Position numbers and translations under genes: made by a program | Notes under the pieces: generated by a model | Database searches by the model: none | What the model was told of the DNA's origin: nothing | The model's input: the letters and a program-made list of their open reading frames with translations, nothing else | In this document: positions 35,960 to 46,449 of the stretch, piece by piece | Position numbering within the stretch: position 1 is the stretch's first letter | Layout of the letters: the number at the start of each line of letters is the position of its first letter | NCBI GenBank assembly: GCA_030762175.1 | Contig: CM060831.1 | Span: forward strand, 82,219,501-82,283,500 | Direction of reading: 5' to 3' | DNA from: Metallyticus violacea | Lineage: Eukaryota > Arthropoda > Insecta > Mantodea > Metallyticidae | DNA: 64,000 nucleotides

Positions 35960-36605
35960 GCTTATATGTGTGTGTGCGTGTCCGTTAAAGCTCTAACGGT
36001 CGCAATTTTTGTTTTTCATCAACAACACGTGTATATAACTATCAATTAACAAACGATTCGTAGAGTTTGCTAACCAGTAAAATTGGACAATTGGGGGTTG
36101 AACGAATTTTTTTAAAAAAGTTCAAAAGTTGCTCTTGCGGCCACACTTTTTCGTTTTGCGTATCGAAACTGGGTACATTTCTTTAAAATATATTAATAAA
36201 AGTAGTTTCCGAAAATTAGGGCAATCGGCCGCTAAGGGTAGGGGTATAACTGAACACAAATAGGGGTTAAACCAATTTATAAAAATTGCCGCAATTTTAA
36301 ATATTTTTAAAAGGAAATTCGATATATGACTTTGAAATAAAAATGATAAAAATAGTTTCTGAAATCTAGTGAAATATAGGAGCGGGGTGGATTAGTAGTA
36401 GTTTTTTCGGAACGAAACGGCATGTACCATTTAAAACAAATACGAATTATAATCTTTGAAAAACAGTGAAATCAATTTATTAGGAGCGGAGATTTGCCTA
36501 AAAAACGAGTGGGGGTTAAAGCAAAATTTAAAAATTGCTCTTGCGGCCGCATTTAATTTTTTTTAAAGAATGTTCGTTTTATGCCATTGAAATATATATA
36601 TACTC

Positions 36606-36886
36606 TTTATTTACGGACGCTCTTTAACAGCTCAGGTCATCAGTGTCCCATTCTATTCAGGGCGTGAAACGGCCGACAAATTTTGCTCAGAGGCCTCTTC
36701 TTTCAGGCTTGAGGTTCTTTATCGTGCCGTAAATGTACGACACGGGACCCACGGCTTTACTTCCCTTCGAACGAAGCCATACTTTGAATTTTTACGCCCG
36801 AAAAAATCCATCGATCCTGGCCGGGTTTGAACCCACGATCTTGGGTTTAAGACGCAAGTATGGTAACCACTACACCATCAGAATCG
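36606..36886 (-). repeat. SINE-A copy 7, full length
   Basis: Complete minus-strand SINE-A inserted within a tandem unit of repeat D. The head is slightly changed (CACCATCAGAATCG on plus) and one G is lost in the CTTCCTTCGGAAGG palindrome. Confidence 0.92.
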
Positions 36887-37966
36887 AAATAAAATATGAA
36901 AAATAGTTTCTAAAAATCAGTGAAATAAAACTTATAGAAGAGGAGAGGGTAACCCAAAATTTGAAAATCGTTCTATTGGCATTAATATTTGCATTTTCGC
37001 AACGAAACTCCATATATATAATTTAAATAAGATAAAAAATAGTTTCTGAAAATCAAGGACCTGGAGCTACTTGAAGTGCGAGTTTATCTGAAACCCAAAA
37101 TTTAAAAACCGCTCTAGCAGCACCAATGTTTGTTTTTTCACAATAACACTAAGCATATACAATTTATCATCAAATAAGTAAAATAATTTCTGAAAATAAT
37201 CAGATTATTCAGAGTGGGAGTTTGCTTGAAAAACGAGTGGGGGTTAAAGTGAAATTTAAAAATCGTTGTAATGACCGCAATTGAAAATGTTTTAAAGCAA
37301 AATCGATATATGAAATTGAAATAAAATAATAAAAATAGTTTCTGAAAATTAGTGAAATAGAACTATTAGTAGAGGACGTGTATCCAAAATTTAAAAATCG
37401 CTTCAGTGGCATTAATGTTAGTTCCTTTGCAACGAAATTATTTAAATAACATTAGAAAAATAATTTCTTAAAATCAAGGAAATCGGGTCATTACGAGGGG
37501 CGGTTTACCTGAAATCCAAAATTTAAAAACCGTTCTAGCGGCACCGATTATTGTTTCTTTTCAACAAAATTCGGTATGTACTATTTAAATAAAAGATAGT
37601 AAAAGTAAAATATTAATCTAATATGTGTGAGAATTATATTTGTATGTAAGAGCGCTCTGTAATAACCTGCAGAAAACGTTTACGTTACATGTTTTTACTA
37701 CTGTAACATTTAATTTTTATTTTAAGCCACTGAAAATCGATGTAACTTTCTATTGTTTTTATTTGCTTAGTGCATTGCAGTTGTTTTTAAACAGTAACTT
37801 GTTTTTGTTTTATTGAAACATATGAACATCTTAAATACACAATGTAACTCGAAACTTTCTGTTATTTCTTCCTATTTTAGTGAATGTAAACATGATATCT
37901 TTGTCTATCAGTGATCATACATTTCATTTACTTAATAGTATGCCATTAATTTTTGTGTTTAATCTC

Positions 37967-37967
<1 letters not shown>

Positions 37968-37999
<32 letters not shown>
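37968..37999. repeat. (ATA)n microsatellite inside repeat D
   Basis: About ten ATA units. The other D copies have two or three units at the same place, so this is a recent local expansion. Confidence 0.95.
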
Positions 38000-38445
38000 T
38001 GTAAAATTTTGTTTTCTCTTTACTAATACTTATAGATTGCAAGAATTGTAATTTTGTTCCCTATTACCACATTCTAATGCCATAATTTATTACATTTCAC
38101 TGATTAATAAGGCCTAATTTGGATTTTTTATTCATTTTTATTAAAAGTTATTCTACTTGGTGAGGAATTCGCTTAGTTTACGCAGCTCCTGCGTGAACAG
38201 AACGTTTTGTATTTTTCAATTCCTTTGCAAATTCGCAATAATGATTAAAATTATATAATTCTTAGTAAAATTCTTTACCCTTGATGAGGTAACTGCAGAT
38301 GTTTCGAAAGATGGTTTAGAATTTTAATGTAGTTTTGCTTTCCTCTGCAAACAACCTTTTCTCAAACATGTTGTTTTGTATTTTCGTTTAATAAAAAGAA
38401 GTTACTGAGGAATATTTCCCGAAAATAGCCCACAGCAACAACAGT

Positions 38446-38470
38446 AAAAAAAAAAAAAAAAAAAAAAAAA
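38446..38470. repeat. A25 tract
   Basis: Twenty-five consecutive A, not clearly the tail of a recognised retroelement. Confidence 0.95.
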
Positions 38471-38783
38471 CATATGAAAGCGACCGCGCTATGTGCAGGC
38501 TGGCAAACCCTGAAATACTTAAAAAGTACCACTCCAGGCACAGATGGGCTTGAACAAGATATTAAATTTCAAAGTTTGACAGAGCAGTATTCCGCCATGA
38601 CAGATGAATGTTAGTGCACCCTTTTTTTTTATAAAAATGAAGTAATACTTAATATAATTTAAATACAAGTATGGTATATAATTTTAAGTATATATGATCT
38701 ATAGAGTACATTAAAATAACAAAAAATTAATTTTAGTGTGTAAAGGCTGTACCATTTCCCCTCAAGGAACATTTGAACTTAAA

Positions 38784-38825
38784 TTACTTTAGGAGCTGCG
38801 TCTGTGAAGTTGATACCGTACTTAC
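38784..38825 (-). CDS. nau: Possible read-through end of nau exon 2
   Basis: If the donor at 38825/38826 is not used, the frame continues for 13 more codons ([13 protein letters not shown]) to TAA at 38784-38786. That would make a short protein lacking the C-terminal helix III. I favour splicing, because GTAAGTA is a strong donor, but both ends are possible. Confidence 0.3.
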   Translation of the reverse strand, partial: VSTVSTSQTQLLK

Positions 38826-39047
38826 CACATACTCCCCAGCGCTGCCGGTTCTGCTCGCGGCTACTCCGTCAATCTTAGCAACATTTACTGCGACTGTTGA
38901 CGAAGAGTCCTGTTGGGATGTACCTTGCAATAAGTCCTCCAAAGACTCGATATACTCGATAGCGTTTCTAAGGATTTCCACTTTAGGTAGGCGTTGATTT
39001 GGATTTGTGCATGTTCTTCGTTTCAGCACCTCAAATGCCTCGTTCAC
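38826..39047 (-). CDS. nau: nautilus/MyoD bHLH factor, helix 1-loop-helix 2 exon
   Basis: This exon codes helix 1, the loop and helix 2 of a myogenic bHLH transcription factor, which dimerises with E proteins (Daughterless in flies) and binds E-boxes in muscle precursors. It opens right after an AATAG acceptor with [11 protein letters not shown], then [16 protein letters not shown] and [11 protein letters not shown], the MyoD-family signature; Drosophila Nau is nearly identical here. After helix 2 come about 37 less conserved residues. A strong donor (GTGGTAAGTA, intron starting at 38825) fits an end at 38826, giving exactly 74 codons, phase 0 on both sides. The upstream exon is at 51325-51583. 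A C-terminal exon with the conserved helix-III segment was not found. Confidence 0.93.
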
Positions 39048-39154
39048 CTATTGGAATCAGAATTATTTTCAGTACTATTTGCAACAATTCTAGGATCAAT
39101 CAATAGGTAAGAAATATACAAATTTTTAGAATAATCTAAAAATGCGATTTATAC

Positions 39155-39902
39155 AGAGTGCCAAAAAATGTATACACACTTCAAGCAAAGAAAAAACTGT
39201 GTTAACATAACAAAACTGATTCACACAAACAGAAAATGATCAGCACTAATCATCTTACACTTTTACAGTTACAACAGTTGCTCAAAATGCCCACCATCGG
39301 CGTCGATACACTTCTGAGTACGTTGAACTACTGATTGAGCAACGTTTGCGAAAGTGTTCTCAGCGATTGCAGCACATGCCGTTTCAATTTCTTCCCGAAG
39401 TGCTGCCAGTGTAGCTGGTTTTCTACGGTATACAACATCCTTAAGAGTTCCCCATAGGTAGAAGTTCAACGGAGTTAGATCCGGAGAACGCGGTGGAAAC
39501 TTAATCGGATCTCTTCGTCCTATCAAGTGTCTTCGATCCAGTGCGCGGGGCTTGTTGCTGTGCGAGGTCTCCCCCCTTGTGAACATCGCATACCGTACCA
39601 CGAGTCTCAAATTTGTCTCGAATGCGTGCAATTGTTACTCGCGTTGGCCGTTCTGTTCTGTATACACGTCTCCATTGACTTTGAATTTCAACAACATTCT
39701 CGGTTTTCCAATACGCTTCGAACTTGCTTTCCGCTGTTCAAACGATAATCTTGGCTCCTTTTTGTTGTAGCAACGCTATCATAATGTATGTGAGTCACAT
39801 CTGTTTACAGAACATCATACTACACATTACTGTTATTTTTCGGTCTAACTTTGAAATATATTAAATAGATATCTACTATGAAAGTGTATATACATTTTTT
39901 TA
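39155..39902 (-). mobile_element. Element E, copy 3
   Basis: Left end GTGCCAAAAAATGTATACAC. The N-terminal HTH (reading left from about 39755) is separated by a deletion from the C-terminal frame 39269-39631. That frame keeps PPRSPDLTPLNFYLWGTLKD, the third catalytic region (Asn where Asp is usual), and KPATLAALREEIETACAAI to the stop. It retains more of the catalytic domain than copies 1 and 2, and its deletion breakpoints differ from theirs. Confidence 0.85.
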
Positions 39903-40055
39903 CCCTTCGGCATAGCATAAACACAATAGATATTAGCCGTTTTTGTTATATTTGATAATTATTCTAATGAATTAAATTATTTTACCATAGTCTACAAAGG
40001 TGGAATATAGGAACATAGTCGCCATGCGTTAATGAATATGTCAAGAGCAACAAAC
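39903..40055 (-). repeat. Flank shared with element E copy 2
   Basis: Inverse copy of 33097-33222. Conserved blocks are ATTATCAAATATAACAAAAA, TTTAATTCATTAGAATAA and TTGTTGCTCTTGACATATTC as read on the minus strand. Confidence 0.75.
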
Positions 40056-40515
40056 TATATTTTGTTCTTCAATGTTAATCCCAGGATCTTGCATTGCATT
40101 TTTCTTTGGCATATTTGAATTTTGTTCTTTTGTTTTTCTGTTATTGACCATGTCTGGCACACATATAGTAATACACAGGTTTCGAGCATCTGGAATCTGA
40201 TTTTCTTAGTAAGTGTTTGGTTCAATAATATAAACTTAAGGATCCAAAATGCTCTCCAGGTTAACGAGATCCTTCTTTGTACTTCTTTTTCCATTTTATC
40301 ATGGAATGAAATCCGTTGTCCTAGGTATCGCTCACATATGTGAGGACTGCTCCATGTATTTTTATCGGGGATTTCTGGTAAGTTTGAAATCAACTGCGTC
40401 TTCAGTTTGTTTAGTGACAGCCCTGCATTTTTCCAGCATAGTTTGTGGTGCTTTCGGTGTTTTGGCAAATAAGACCACATCCTCTATAATTGGTGGTTAA
40501 ACTAACTGGTGGTTC
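40056..40515 (-). mobile_element. LINE reverse transcriptase C-terminal fragment
   Basis: The 141-codon frame reads NKLKTQLISN, then ERYLGQRISFHDKMEKEVQR, WRAFWILKFILLNQTL and ETCVLLYVCQTWSITEKQK, ending QRKMQCKILGLTLKNK. The YLGxxI, W-x-A-F/W and YxxxxW-x-L-T/I motifs are typical of the end of insect endonuclease-reverse transcriptase LINEs. The catalytic YxDD part and endonuclease are missing. It is a 5'-truncated dead copy inside the nau intron. Confidence 0.88.
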
Positions 40516-41191
40516 ATATAAAACCCATGATTATCTTTCTTCGATTATTTGAATAGGAATATGACGAAATGCTTCTCATTTACCTGTAAAATTACGCGGG
40601 AAATCTTGAATTTTTGACGGCATGTTGTGCGGCATTAAGAGATGGTGCAGTTGTTCATTGTAGGTGTCGTTTGATCATTTCAGACGACTTTAAACTTGCC
40701 CATACAGCAAGAAAGATCGGAGTCTGGTATAGCGGTAAGAGGTGCAGTCTCGAGCGACAGCGGAGAGAGCCGAACTACTGTGCGTGGCCGCAGTGTAAAT
40801 GTTGCATGTATTATTTTATGTTATGTAACCTATGCTATGTCCTCCGTAACTTTTAAATATAAATTGATAGGGAATGTGTGCTGTTAAATAAGCGGGTAAA
40901 ATATTATAACGGTGGAAAAATAATCTGTTATTGGAATTCCCGATTAATTCATATACACACCCACTAACCTTAACGCTAACCTCGGTAAATCCTAGAAAGT
41001 GGTGGACTCACTGGTTTGCTACGGGTAAATTACTGTAATGGTGGCAAAGCTCCTTTGATTCCATCAGAAAAAAATGTAAATAACAATTTATAGCGCATTG
41101 TGTGCGTGGGACTATGTTAGCGAGTAAATTATTGTAATAGTGGCAAATCTCCTTTAACTCTGACAGAAAAAAAAAAAAAAAAACATCACGA

Positions 41192-41257
41192 CATGAGGAT
41201 TCGAAACCACTGCTTTACAACTATAGTATGACGCTATAACCGTCCGAGCTATCATGC
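41192..41257 (-). repeat. tRNA-like sequence, probably a SINE scrap
   Basis: The minus strand reads GATAGCTCGGACGGTTATAG (A-box-like) and then GTGGTTTCGAATCCTC (T-arm-like B-box), about 65 bp in all. The A16 run on its plus-strand left (41167-41184) may belong to the same insertion. The acceptor stem does not pair well, so it is not called a functional tRNA. Confidence 0.5.
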
Positions 41258-41440
41258 CGTTGCACTTGAAAGTCTTATTATCAAGCTATATCTTTGAAAG
41301 TCACCCTACCTTCGGCTCTTTCCGCTGTCGTTCGGTTCTGCAGCCCTTACCGCTCTATTGCTATATGGGTAATTTGCCATTAATGCTTAATCCGTGTATG
41401 TCAAGATGCAGTACACGTTATAGCAACGGGTATTTCGTCT
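41258..41440. other. No recognisable gene
   Basis: Nothing matched. Confidence 0.35.
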
Positions 41441-42380
41441 TAACTACTATTAGATAACGAAATAGGCCATAGCCACTCAAAGGGCATACCAGAAGGAATT
41501 TCGTGTTCGCAATCGTCCAGACAGGAACATAATACTGGATTTGGTATACAAGTTGGAAACAAGTGGATATCTTGTAAGTGACCAACAATCGTCTAGACTT
41601 CCGTCTGTAGCTGTGGACGTTCAAGAATGACTACAGCGGTCACTCCGTAAGTCTTTAAGGCGTCTGTCGCAGGAGACCGGATACTCATGCGCGAATGCCA
41701 GAAGGCTGGCTTAAAGCCGTAAAGGGTAACGTCTCTATATGACCTGCTTGAACTAGTTAAGGCTAAAAGGGCGTTGATTCCAGATGACCATTGTTCAAAA
41801 TCGTGGTATACAGAGGAGGAACGGTTTTCCCTAAGCGGTTACATAAACTCACAGGACACATGCACTTGGTCAGCACAAAATTCGCATGGCATTCAAGAAG
41901 TTTGAGTTTGTTGCGCACCATTAGCAGAGAGAATATTGGGTCCGATACAGTGAACACCGAAAAGTACTGATGCCTTTTTGTTAAATTCGTTGAGCAATTA
42001 GGGTACTTTCAGCAGGAAAGTGCCACTTGGCGAGTCTATGGCGCTGATCCGAAGTTACTTCGACGACCGCATAAACTTCAGAAACTTGTGGCCACAAAGG
42101 TCATTAGACTTGACTTCCCCAGACTTGCCTGTGAGGATATCCAAAGGAAAGAGTCAACGCTACACGCCCTCGGACTTTGGACCATCTGAAGGAGAATATT
42201 ACACGCGAAATCAACGCAATGCTCCAGCGAACTGCCAGAAACAACGTGTTCAGCTGTGCCTAGAGGCGGACGAAGGTCATTTTCAACACAACCTTTAACG
42301 GCAAAGTAATCTCCCAGATATGCTGTATATTTAAGACCCAATAGACGTCATTGGCATACTTTTTGTCAAAATTAACACGA
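41441..42380 (+). mobile_element. Tc1/mariner-superfamily transposase pseudogene
   Basis: Plus-strand pieces in order: RNFVFAIVQTGT-like start, LETSGYLVSDQQ, SLRKSLRRLSQETGYSCA (HTH), then a long degraded middle, and finally DLTSPDLPVRISK and HLKENITREINAMLQRTARN, ending DEGHFQHNL. The layout (HTH, PDLTSPDFF-like third catalytic region, LxExIxxEIxxI helix, EADxGHFxHL end) is that of a Tc1/mariner-superfamily transposase. There are many stops. A CATTAATCACCCTG end lies near 42390. Confidence 0.8.
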
Positions 42381-43813
42381 ATTAAATTACATTAATCACC
42401 CTGTAGGTATGTGTCTGAAGAACTCATTGGAATTCGAGTCGCCACTAAATAAATATCTCACAATAGAGGAACGTTTGAGAAGTCCCGGGATATATGGAAT
42501 CAGATGAGAGAGGTTCGTGGTTATATGCTTGGAGGACGACACGGTAGTTCAGTTGGCTAGAGCGCCAGCACGTGAGATTGAAGTGCTATTTATGAGATGC
42601 CCCCCCCAATTAAAATAATTTATATGTATTCATATTAGAAGAAGTTATTTGTGTGTTTCATGGGTAGTGAGAAAAAAACTTGTTGACAGAAGCTTTAGAA
42701 ATGTTGATTGTACGTGTGTTTTGGGCTGGACAAAGAACCAGATGGCGATGTAACTCTTTTGTATGTTTTTGCAAGAGACTTTGTGTAAGAAGGATCGCCA
42801 TTTTAAGGTTTCTGGAAACGCTTAGGAAGACAGAACCCCTCTATTATGTAAAAAGTCATAAAACTTAGCTTTGTTAAAATCTTAAGGCGACCCGTAGTAT
42901 TAAGCATGCTGATACAACAGGTCATTGGGGGTGAAATAAATTATAGAACCCGACATAGTGGAACCAAGGGTGAAAGAATAGCTCAAATATAAGGCCTAAG
43001 GGAACATCCAATCAGGGAACTTAAGAAAATTGTATAGAAATTATTCAATAATGATAGTTTGAAATGGTAGGAGATGGCCTACCGATCAGATGAAGGGGTT
43101 GTTTATGAAAATTGTTATTTCGAGGCCCGAGGAAGGTGAGTTAAGCTAGCAGAGAGATTAAGTTCAGAGTTGAATTATCAGGGGACAGTTCAGTTATCAC
43201 AGAATTATATTGGGGAGAGTTATAGACAATTGGTTCAGTTATAGTAATATATATAGTAATATGTAATTAGACTATTATTAACAGTGCAACACATTGAATT
43301 ATCAATCAGCAGGTTAGTAGGTCAGTTTGAATAGTGCAAGTGTTATCTAAGAACCACTTAACCACTTAACAGTGAATATAAGTGAATAAATCGTATCATC
43401 CCCAGTTCTAAGACTTGTGTTCACATGTTACCTAATTCCCGATCTTTTCCAGCACAAAAGTCCAGCGCTCTACCGAATCTAGCAGTAGCATAGCGACACT
43501 TCGAGACAGCGGCGGGAGAAGAGATGAGGAACGTCTTTAATCCTACATAAGACTAGAATATTCTACTTAATTAAAACCCACCCAATCAAATAACCACCCT
43601 TCGTCCTCCCTTAATAAAAACCGTCGCAAGATCCCAGACGTAGCCTGAATTTTTCCTTTCCAGCTTATGTGCTACACACGGCTAGTGTGAAAGAATAATT
43701 TTCAAACGCTGTTTTACTGAAGGATTCCTAAAGACTATAAAAATTACTGTAACGTTTATTCGGTACACGGTAATAATACTAGTAATAAACTAACAAATTG
43801 ATTTTTAATTGTC
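42381..43813. other. No gene recognised; tRNA-like head at 42540-42575
   Basis: GACACGGTAGTTCAGTTGGC then TAGAGCGCC (42538-42566) looks like the 5' half of a tRNA with an A-box, and CAGCGCTCTACCGAATCTAG occurs inverted near 43462. Between them is about 0.9 kb without coding, ending with an AATAAA at 43386 and a CATCCCC block. This could be an LTR-like or SINE-flanked insert, but I cannot assign it. Confidence 0.35.
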
Positions 43814-44098
43814 AGTCCTGGTGGGGTAGCGGTAACCATACTTGCCTTCTAAACCCAATCGCGGGTTCGAATCCGGCCAGGACCGATGGATTTTTTCGGG
43901 CGTAAAAATCCAAAGTATGGCTTCCTTCGGAAGGGAAGTAAAGCCGTGGGTCCCATGTCGTACATTTACGGCACGATAAAGAACCTCAAGCCTGAAAGAG
44001 AGGCCTCTGAGCAAAATTTGTCGACCGTTTCACGCCCTGAATTGAATGGGACGCTGATGTCCTGAGATGTTAAAGAGCGTCCGTAAATAAATCAAATT
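43814..44098 (+). repeat. SINE-A copy 8, full length
   Basis: Head AGTCCTGGTGGGGTAGCGG, an excellent B-box GCGGGTTCGAATCCGGCC, full body and GAGCGTCCGTAAATAAATC end followed by an A8 run. Confidence 0.95.
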
Positions 44099-44225
44099 TA
44101 AAAAAAAATTAATTGCGCTGTAATATAATGATATCGCTACAATTAAATACTGCAAATCGATGTGGCAACTAATCCTACTTTCATAATAGGGAACTTTAAA
44201 AATTTTATTTATTAAATTGTTTTAA

Positions 44226-44580
44226 TCAAAACTGAACAAATTTGCCTTTGCGTTCAAAAGCACTTTGCTCACTTGTTACAACTCGCGTGCGGACATCTGC
44301 CGAAGTAGCTAACTTTGGGGGAGTGTCGCTTGTCAGCAAACTGCTCATGTCAACACTCAGACGATGAGGGGGGGGGGGGCTGTTGATGTTTGGAGTGTCT
44401 GCCTCCCTGGTGGCGGCGGCAGTCACTAAAACTGTCAGCGGGCTCCAACAATTAGCCTCGCGTCAATCTGGGGCCCAGAAAACCGTGCTACCGGCTCTTA
44501 GAAATACACTCCAGATGTAGCGACCTGGGTCTACACGCTTAATCTCTAGAGATCGCTTCTTCGTTGCAACCTACAACTAT
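44226..44580 (-). other. Unassigned GC-rich block in nau intron
   Basis: It is clearly less AT-rich than its surroundings. A minus-strand frame of 66 codons (44226-44426; MTAAATREADTPNINSPPPP, then LSVDMSSLLTSDTPPK) is open but its proline run comes from a G12 tract (44368-44379). No family was recognised. It could be an unrecognised alternative exon, a transposon piece or regulatory DNA. Confidence 0.3.
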
Positions 44581-44863
44581 TAGCTCCCCATCCTAATGCA
44601 GCAATAATAGTGTGATCTTTTCCTGTGCGCTTAATTTCTCTTGTTCTCTTAAATTTATCCTTCACTCATCATTGCCACACATTTCTAATTCTTTATGAAT
44701 ATTCGTCTTTTTATTAACTATATACTTGTAAACGGGTGGTTCTTTCTCGGCAATTTTCTTCGGAATATTTCCTAGTGCATTTTAATAAATTTTTTCCTAA
44801 TAGTTTTAATATTAATATATTTAATAATTTTATATGGTATTTGTATGCTGAGATTTTTTGGGG

Positions 44864-45020
44864 GTTTATTTATGGATGCTCTTTAACATCTCAGGTCATC
44901 ACCGTTCTATCAGGGCGTGAAACGGACGACGAATTTTGCTCAGAGGCCTCTTTTTTCAGACTTGAGGGATCCATGGCTTTACTTCCCTTCCGAAGGAAGC
45001 CATACTTAGGATTTTTACGA
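44864..45020 (-). repeat. SINE-A copy 9, headless and deleted
   Basis: The terminus and half of the body are present. The stretch from GAGGTTCTTT to the GGGACCCACGG block is deleted, and the copy stops at the ATTTTTACG block. Confidence 0.85.
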
Positions 45021-45384
45021 TATTTTCGAAATATTTTGCTTATTCAGAAGGAAATACTATAGCTATTATTAAATTAGAGTAGCAATATTTACATATTCAG
45101 ACAACCAAATTTATAACTTTCTTTCTTTCTTCTAATTGCGCTAAACTATCTTTGCTTGGTCACCCTGTTTTTTTTTTTTTTTTTTTTTCGTTCATGGCCT
45201 AAGAGGTTAGTTCCAGGTTATATGCATTTAATTTATTTATTTTTAGCAGAATCCGTTTATAATGTATCAGTGACCTTTGTGGAAGGGTGGGCCATATGAC
45301 ACCCAAATAGTGTACGGGAAGATATCTTTTATCAAGGCTTCCCGACATTCTCTCATAGCTACAGCGCCATCGCAACTTTTGGTT

Positions 45385-45650
45385 TGTATGGAACTCTTCT
45401 AATTTAGCCTTTTAGCCATCTGAAGTCAATTCAGAAACAGCAATGAATTTTATGAATCTTTCAACCGTGAAACCCGCATTAATGTATTGTAATATCGCAA
45501 CAAATTGTGATTTGTGATTGCACGTGATATCTGTGGCTTCGTCGAAACGAAATTTGCCTTTTCTAATTTTTTTTTTTTTTTTGTCACATCTTGCTGAGTA
45601 AAATCCTGTAGTTTTCAGATGATGTGGTCCAAATCGTTTCACTTCCATCT
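45385..45650 (-). mobile_element. hAT-type transposase fragment
   Basis: The minus frame reads FRFDEATDITCNHKSQFVAI then LQYINAGFTVERFIKFIAV. The DEATDI-x(n)-Q-x(n)-ILxY-x(n)-ERFxxF pattern is that of the catalytic start of hAT-family transposases of the DUF4371/TTF zinc-finger type, where the first D of DEATDI is the first catalytic residue. It is only about 75 codons, with an A16-encoded poly-Lys run (45567-45582). Confidence 0.75.
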
Positions 45651-46050
45651 TAACAGTTAAACTTAGTCTTCAATAAAGCGTCCGCAAATAAACAGATACG
45701 CTTTGTTGTGACTTAACAGGTAACACTGTGAAAGTCAACTTTTAGCTGATAAACGTTGAGGAAGCCACTCAAATTCAAATAAAGTGCAAAAGCAACCCCT
45801 AGTCAGTTATGTATGGTGTCAGGAACCCCTTAACATCTGGTTCCTAAGTAAAGAGAGGATACTGAGCGCTGACCATGGGCCGTCTTCCTGCTTGCCCAAG
45901 AGAACGCATAAATAATCAAGAGAAAGACTAACCCTTCTTGGTGGAAGACAAATATAAGGACCCTGTAAATATTTGTTGGCTCCATAATTGGTTTAAGTGT
46001 AAAATTTTCTGTGCTGGCCTACTAACTTCCCTCTCTAACGGTTATTATTG

Positions 46051-46295
46051 TGAGTAGTGTTTAACGTCCGTTTTATCTACCGAGGTACCACAGGCGATGG
46101 ACACTGAAGATACATGAAATTAAACGAAAAGGATTTTTATGGAAGGAAACGTTCCAGACCTAAGTTTAGGGTATCTCCCCGGCATTTATGAGGACTGAGG
46201 AAAACCTGGGAAAAACCTCAGTCAGGGAGGATGGTCCTGGCGGGATTCGAACCCTAGACCTTCCGCTCACGAGTCCGTGCCTTGAAGTCCTCGGC
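46051..46295 (-). repeat. SINE-B copy 6
   Basis: Body, B-box (GGGATTCGAACCCTAGACC on plus) and most of the head are present. It is shortened by about 20 bp at the ATGATATATTGGG block. Confidence 0.9.
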
Positions 46296-46449
46296 GCCTA
46301 TTTACAGTAACAGCACCGACGGGTGAAACAAAATACATTCGCATATTTAATTAGCAATAGGTAATTAATAATGTGATTATGCTAGAGTTGGAAACATACC
46401 AGCAAAAGATAAATTGATAGGAAGATATTGTGCTATTGCTCTGCATTTA

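Larger units (their letters stand above)
35960..38215 (+). repeat. Repeat D, copy 2, longest copy
   Basis: It starts after a TGTGTGTGCG microsatellite with AAAGCTCTAACGGTCGCAAT and ends near CGCTTAGTTTACGCAGCTCC, where ACGCAG-CTC-CTGCGT can form a 6-bp hairpin. Between about 35985 and 37560 lies a degenerate array of roughly 130-bp units, each with an AAATTTAAAAATCGCTCTAG-type block, a CGGCACCAATGTTT-type block and a TAGTTTCTGAAAATCA-type block. The unique 3' third is shared with copies 1, 3 and 4. SINE-A copy 7 is inserted at 36606. No coding capacity was found. Confidence 0.8.

Noticed and set aside
38474..38617. 47-codon plus-strand frame just after the A25 tract, downstream of nau exon 2
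   Set aside because: Short, opposite strand to nau, no family and no splice or poly(A) context; the minus strand here also fails to show a helix-III segment.
43814..43890. Possible tRNA gene in SINE-A copy 8
   Set aside because: The head is followed by the SINE-A body and there is no paired acceptor stem.
45666..45695. AAAGCGTCCGCAAATAAAC as another SINE-A terminus
   Set aside because: Too short and diverged to separate from chance, although it may be a scrap.
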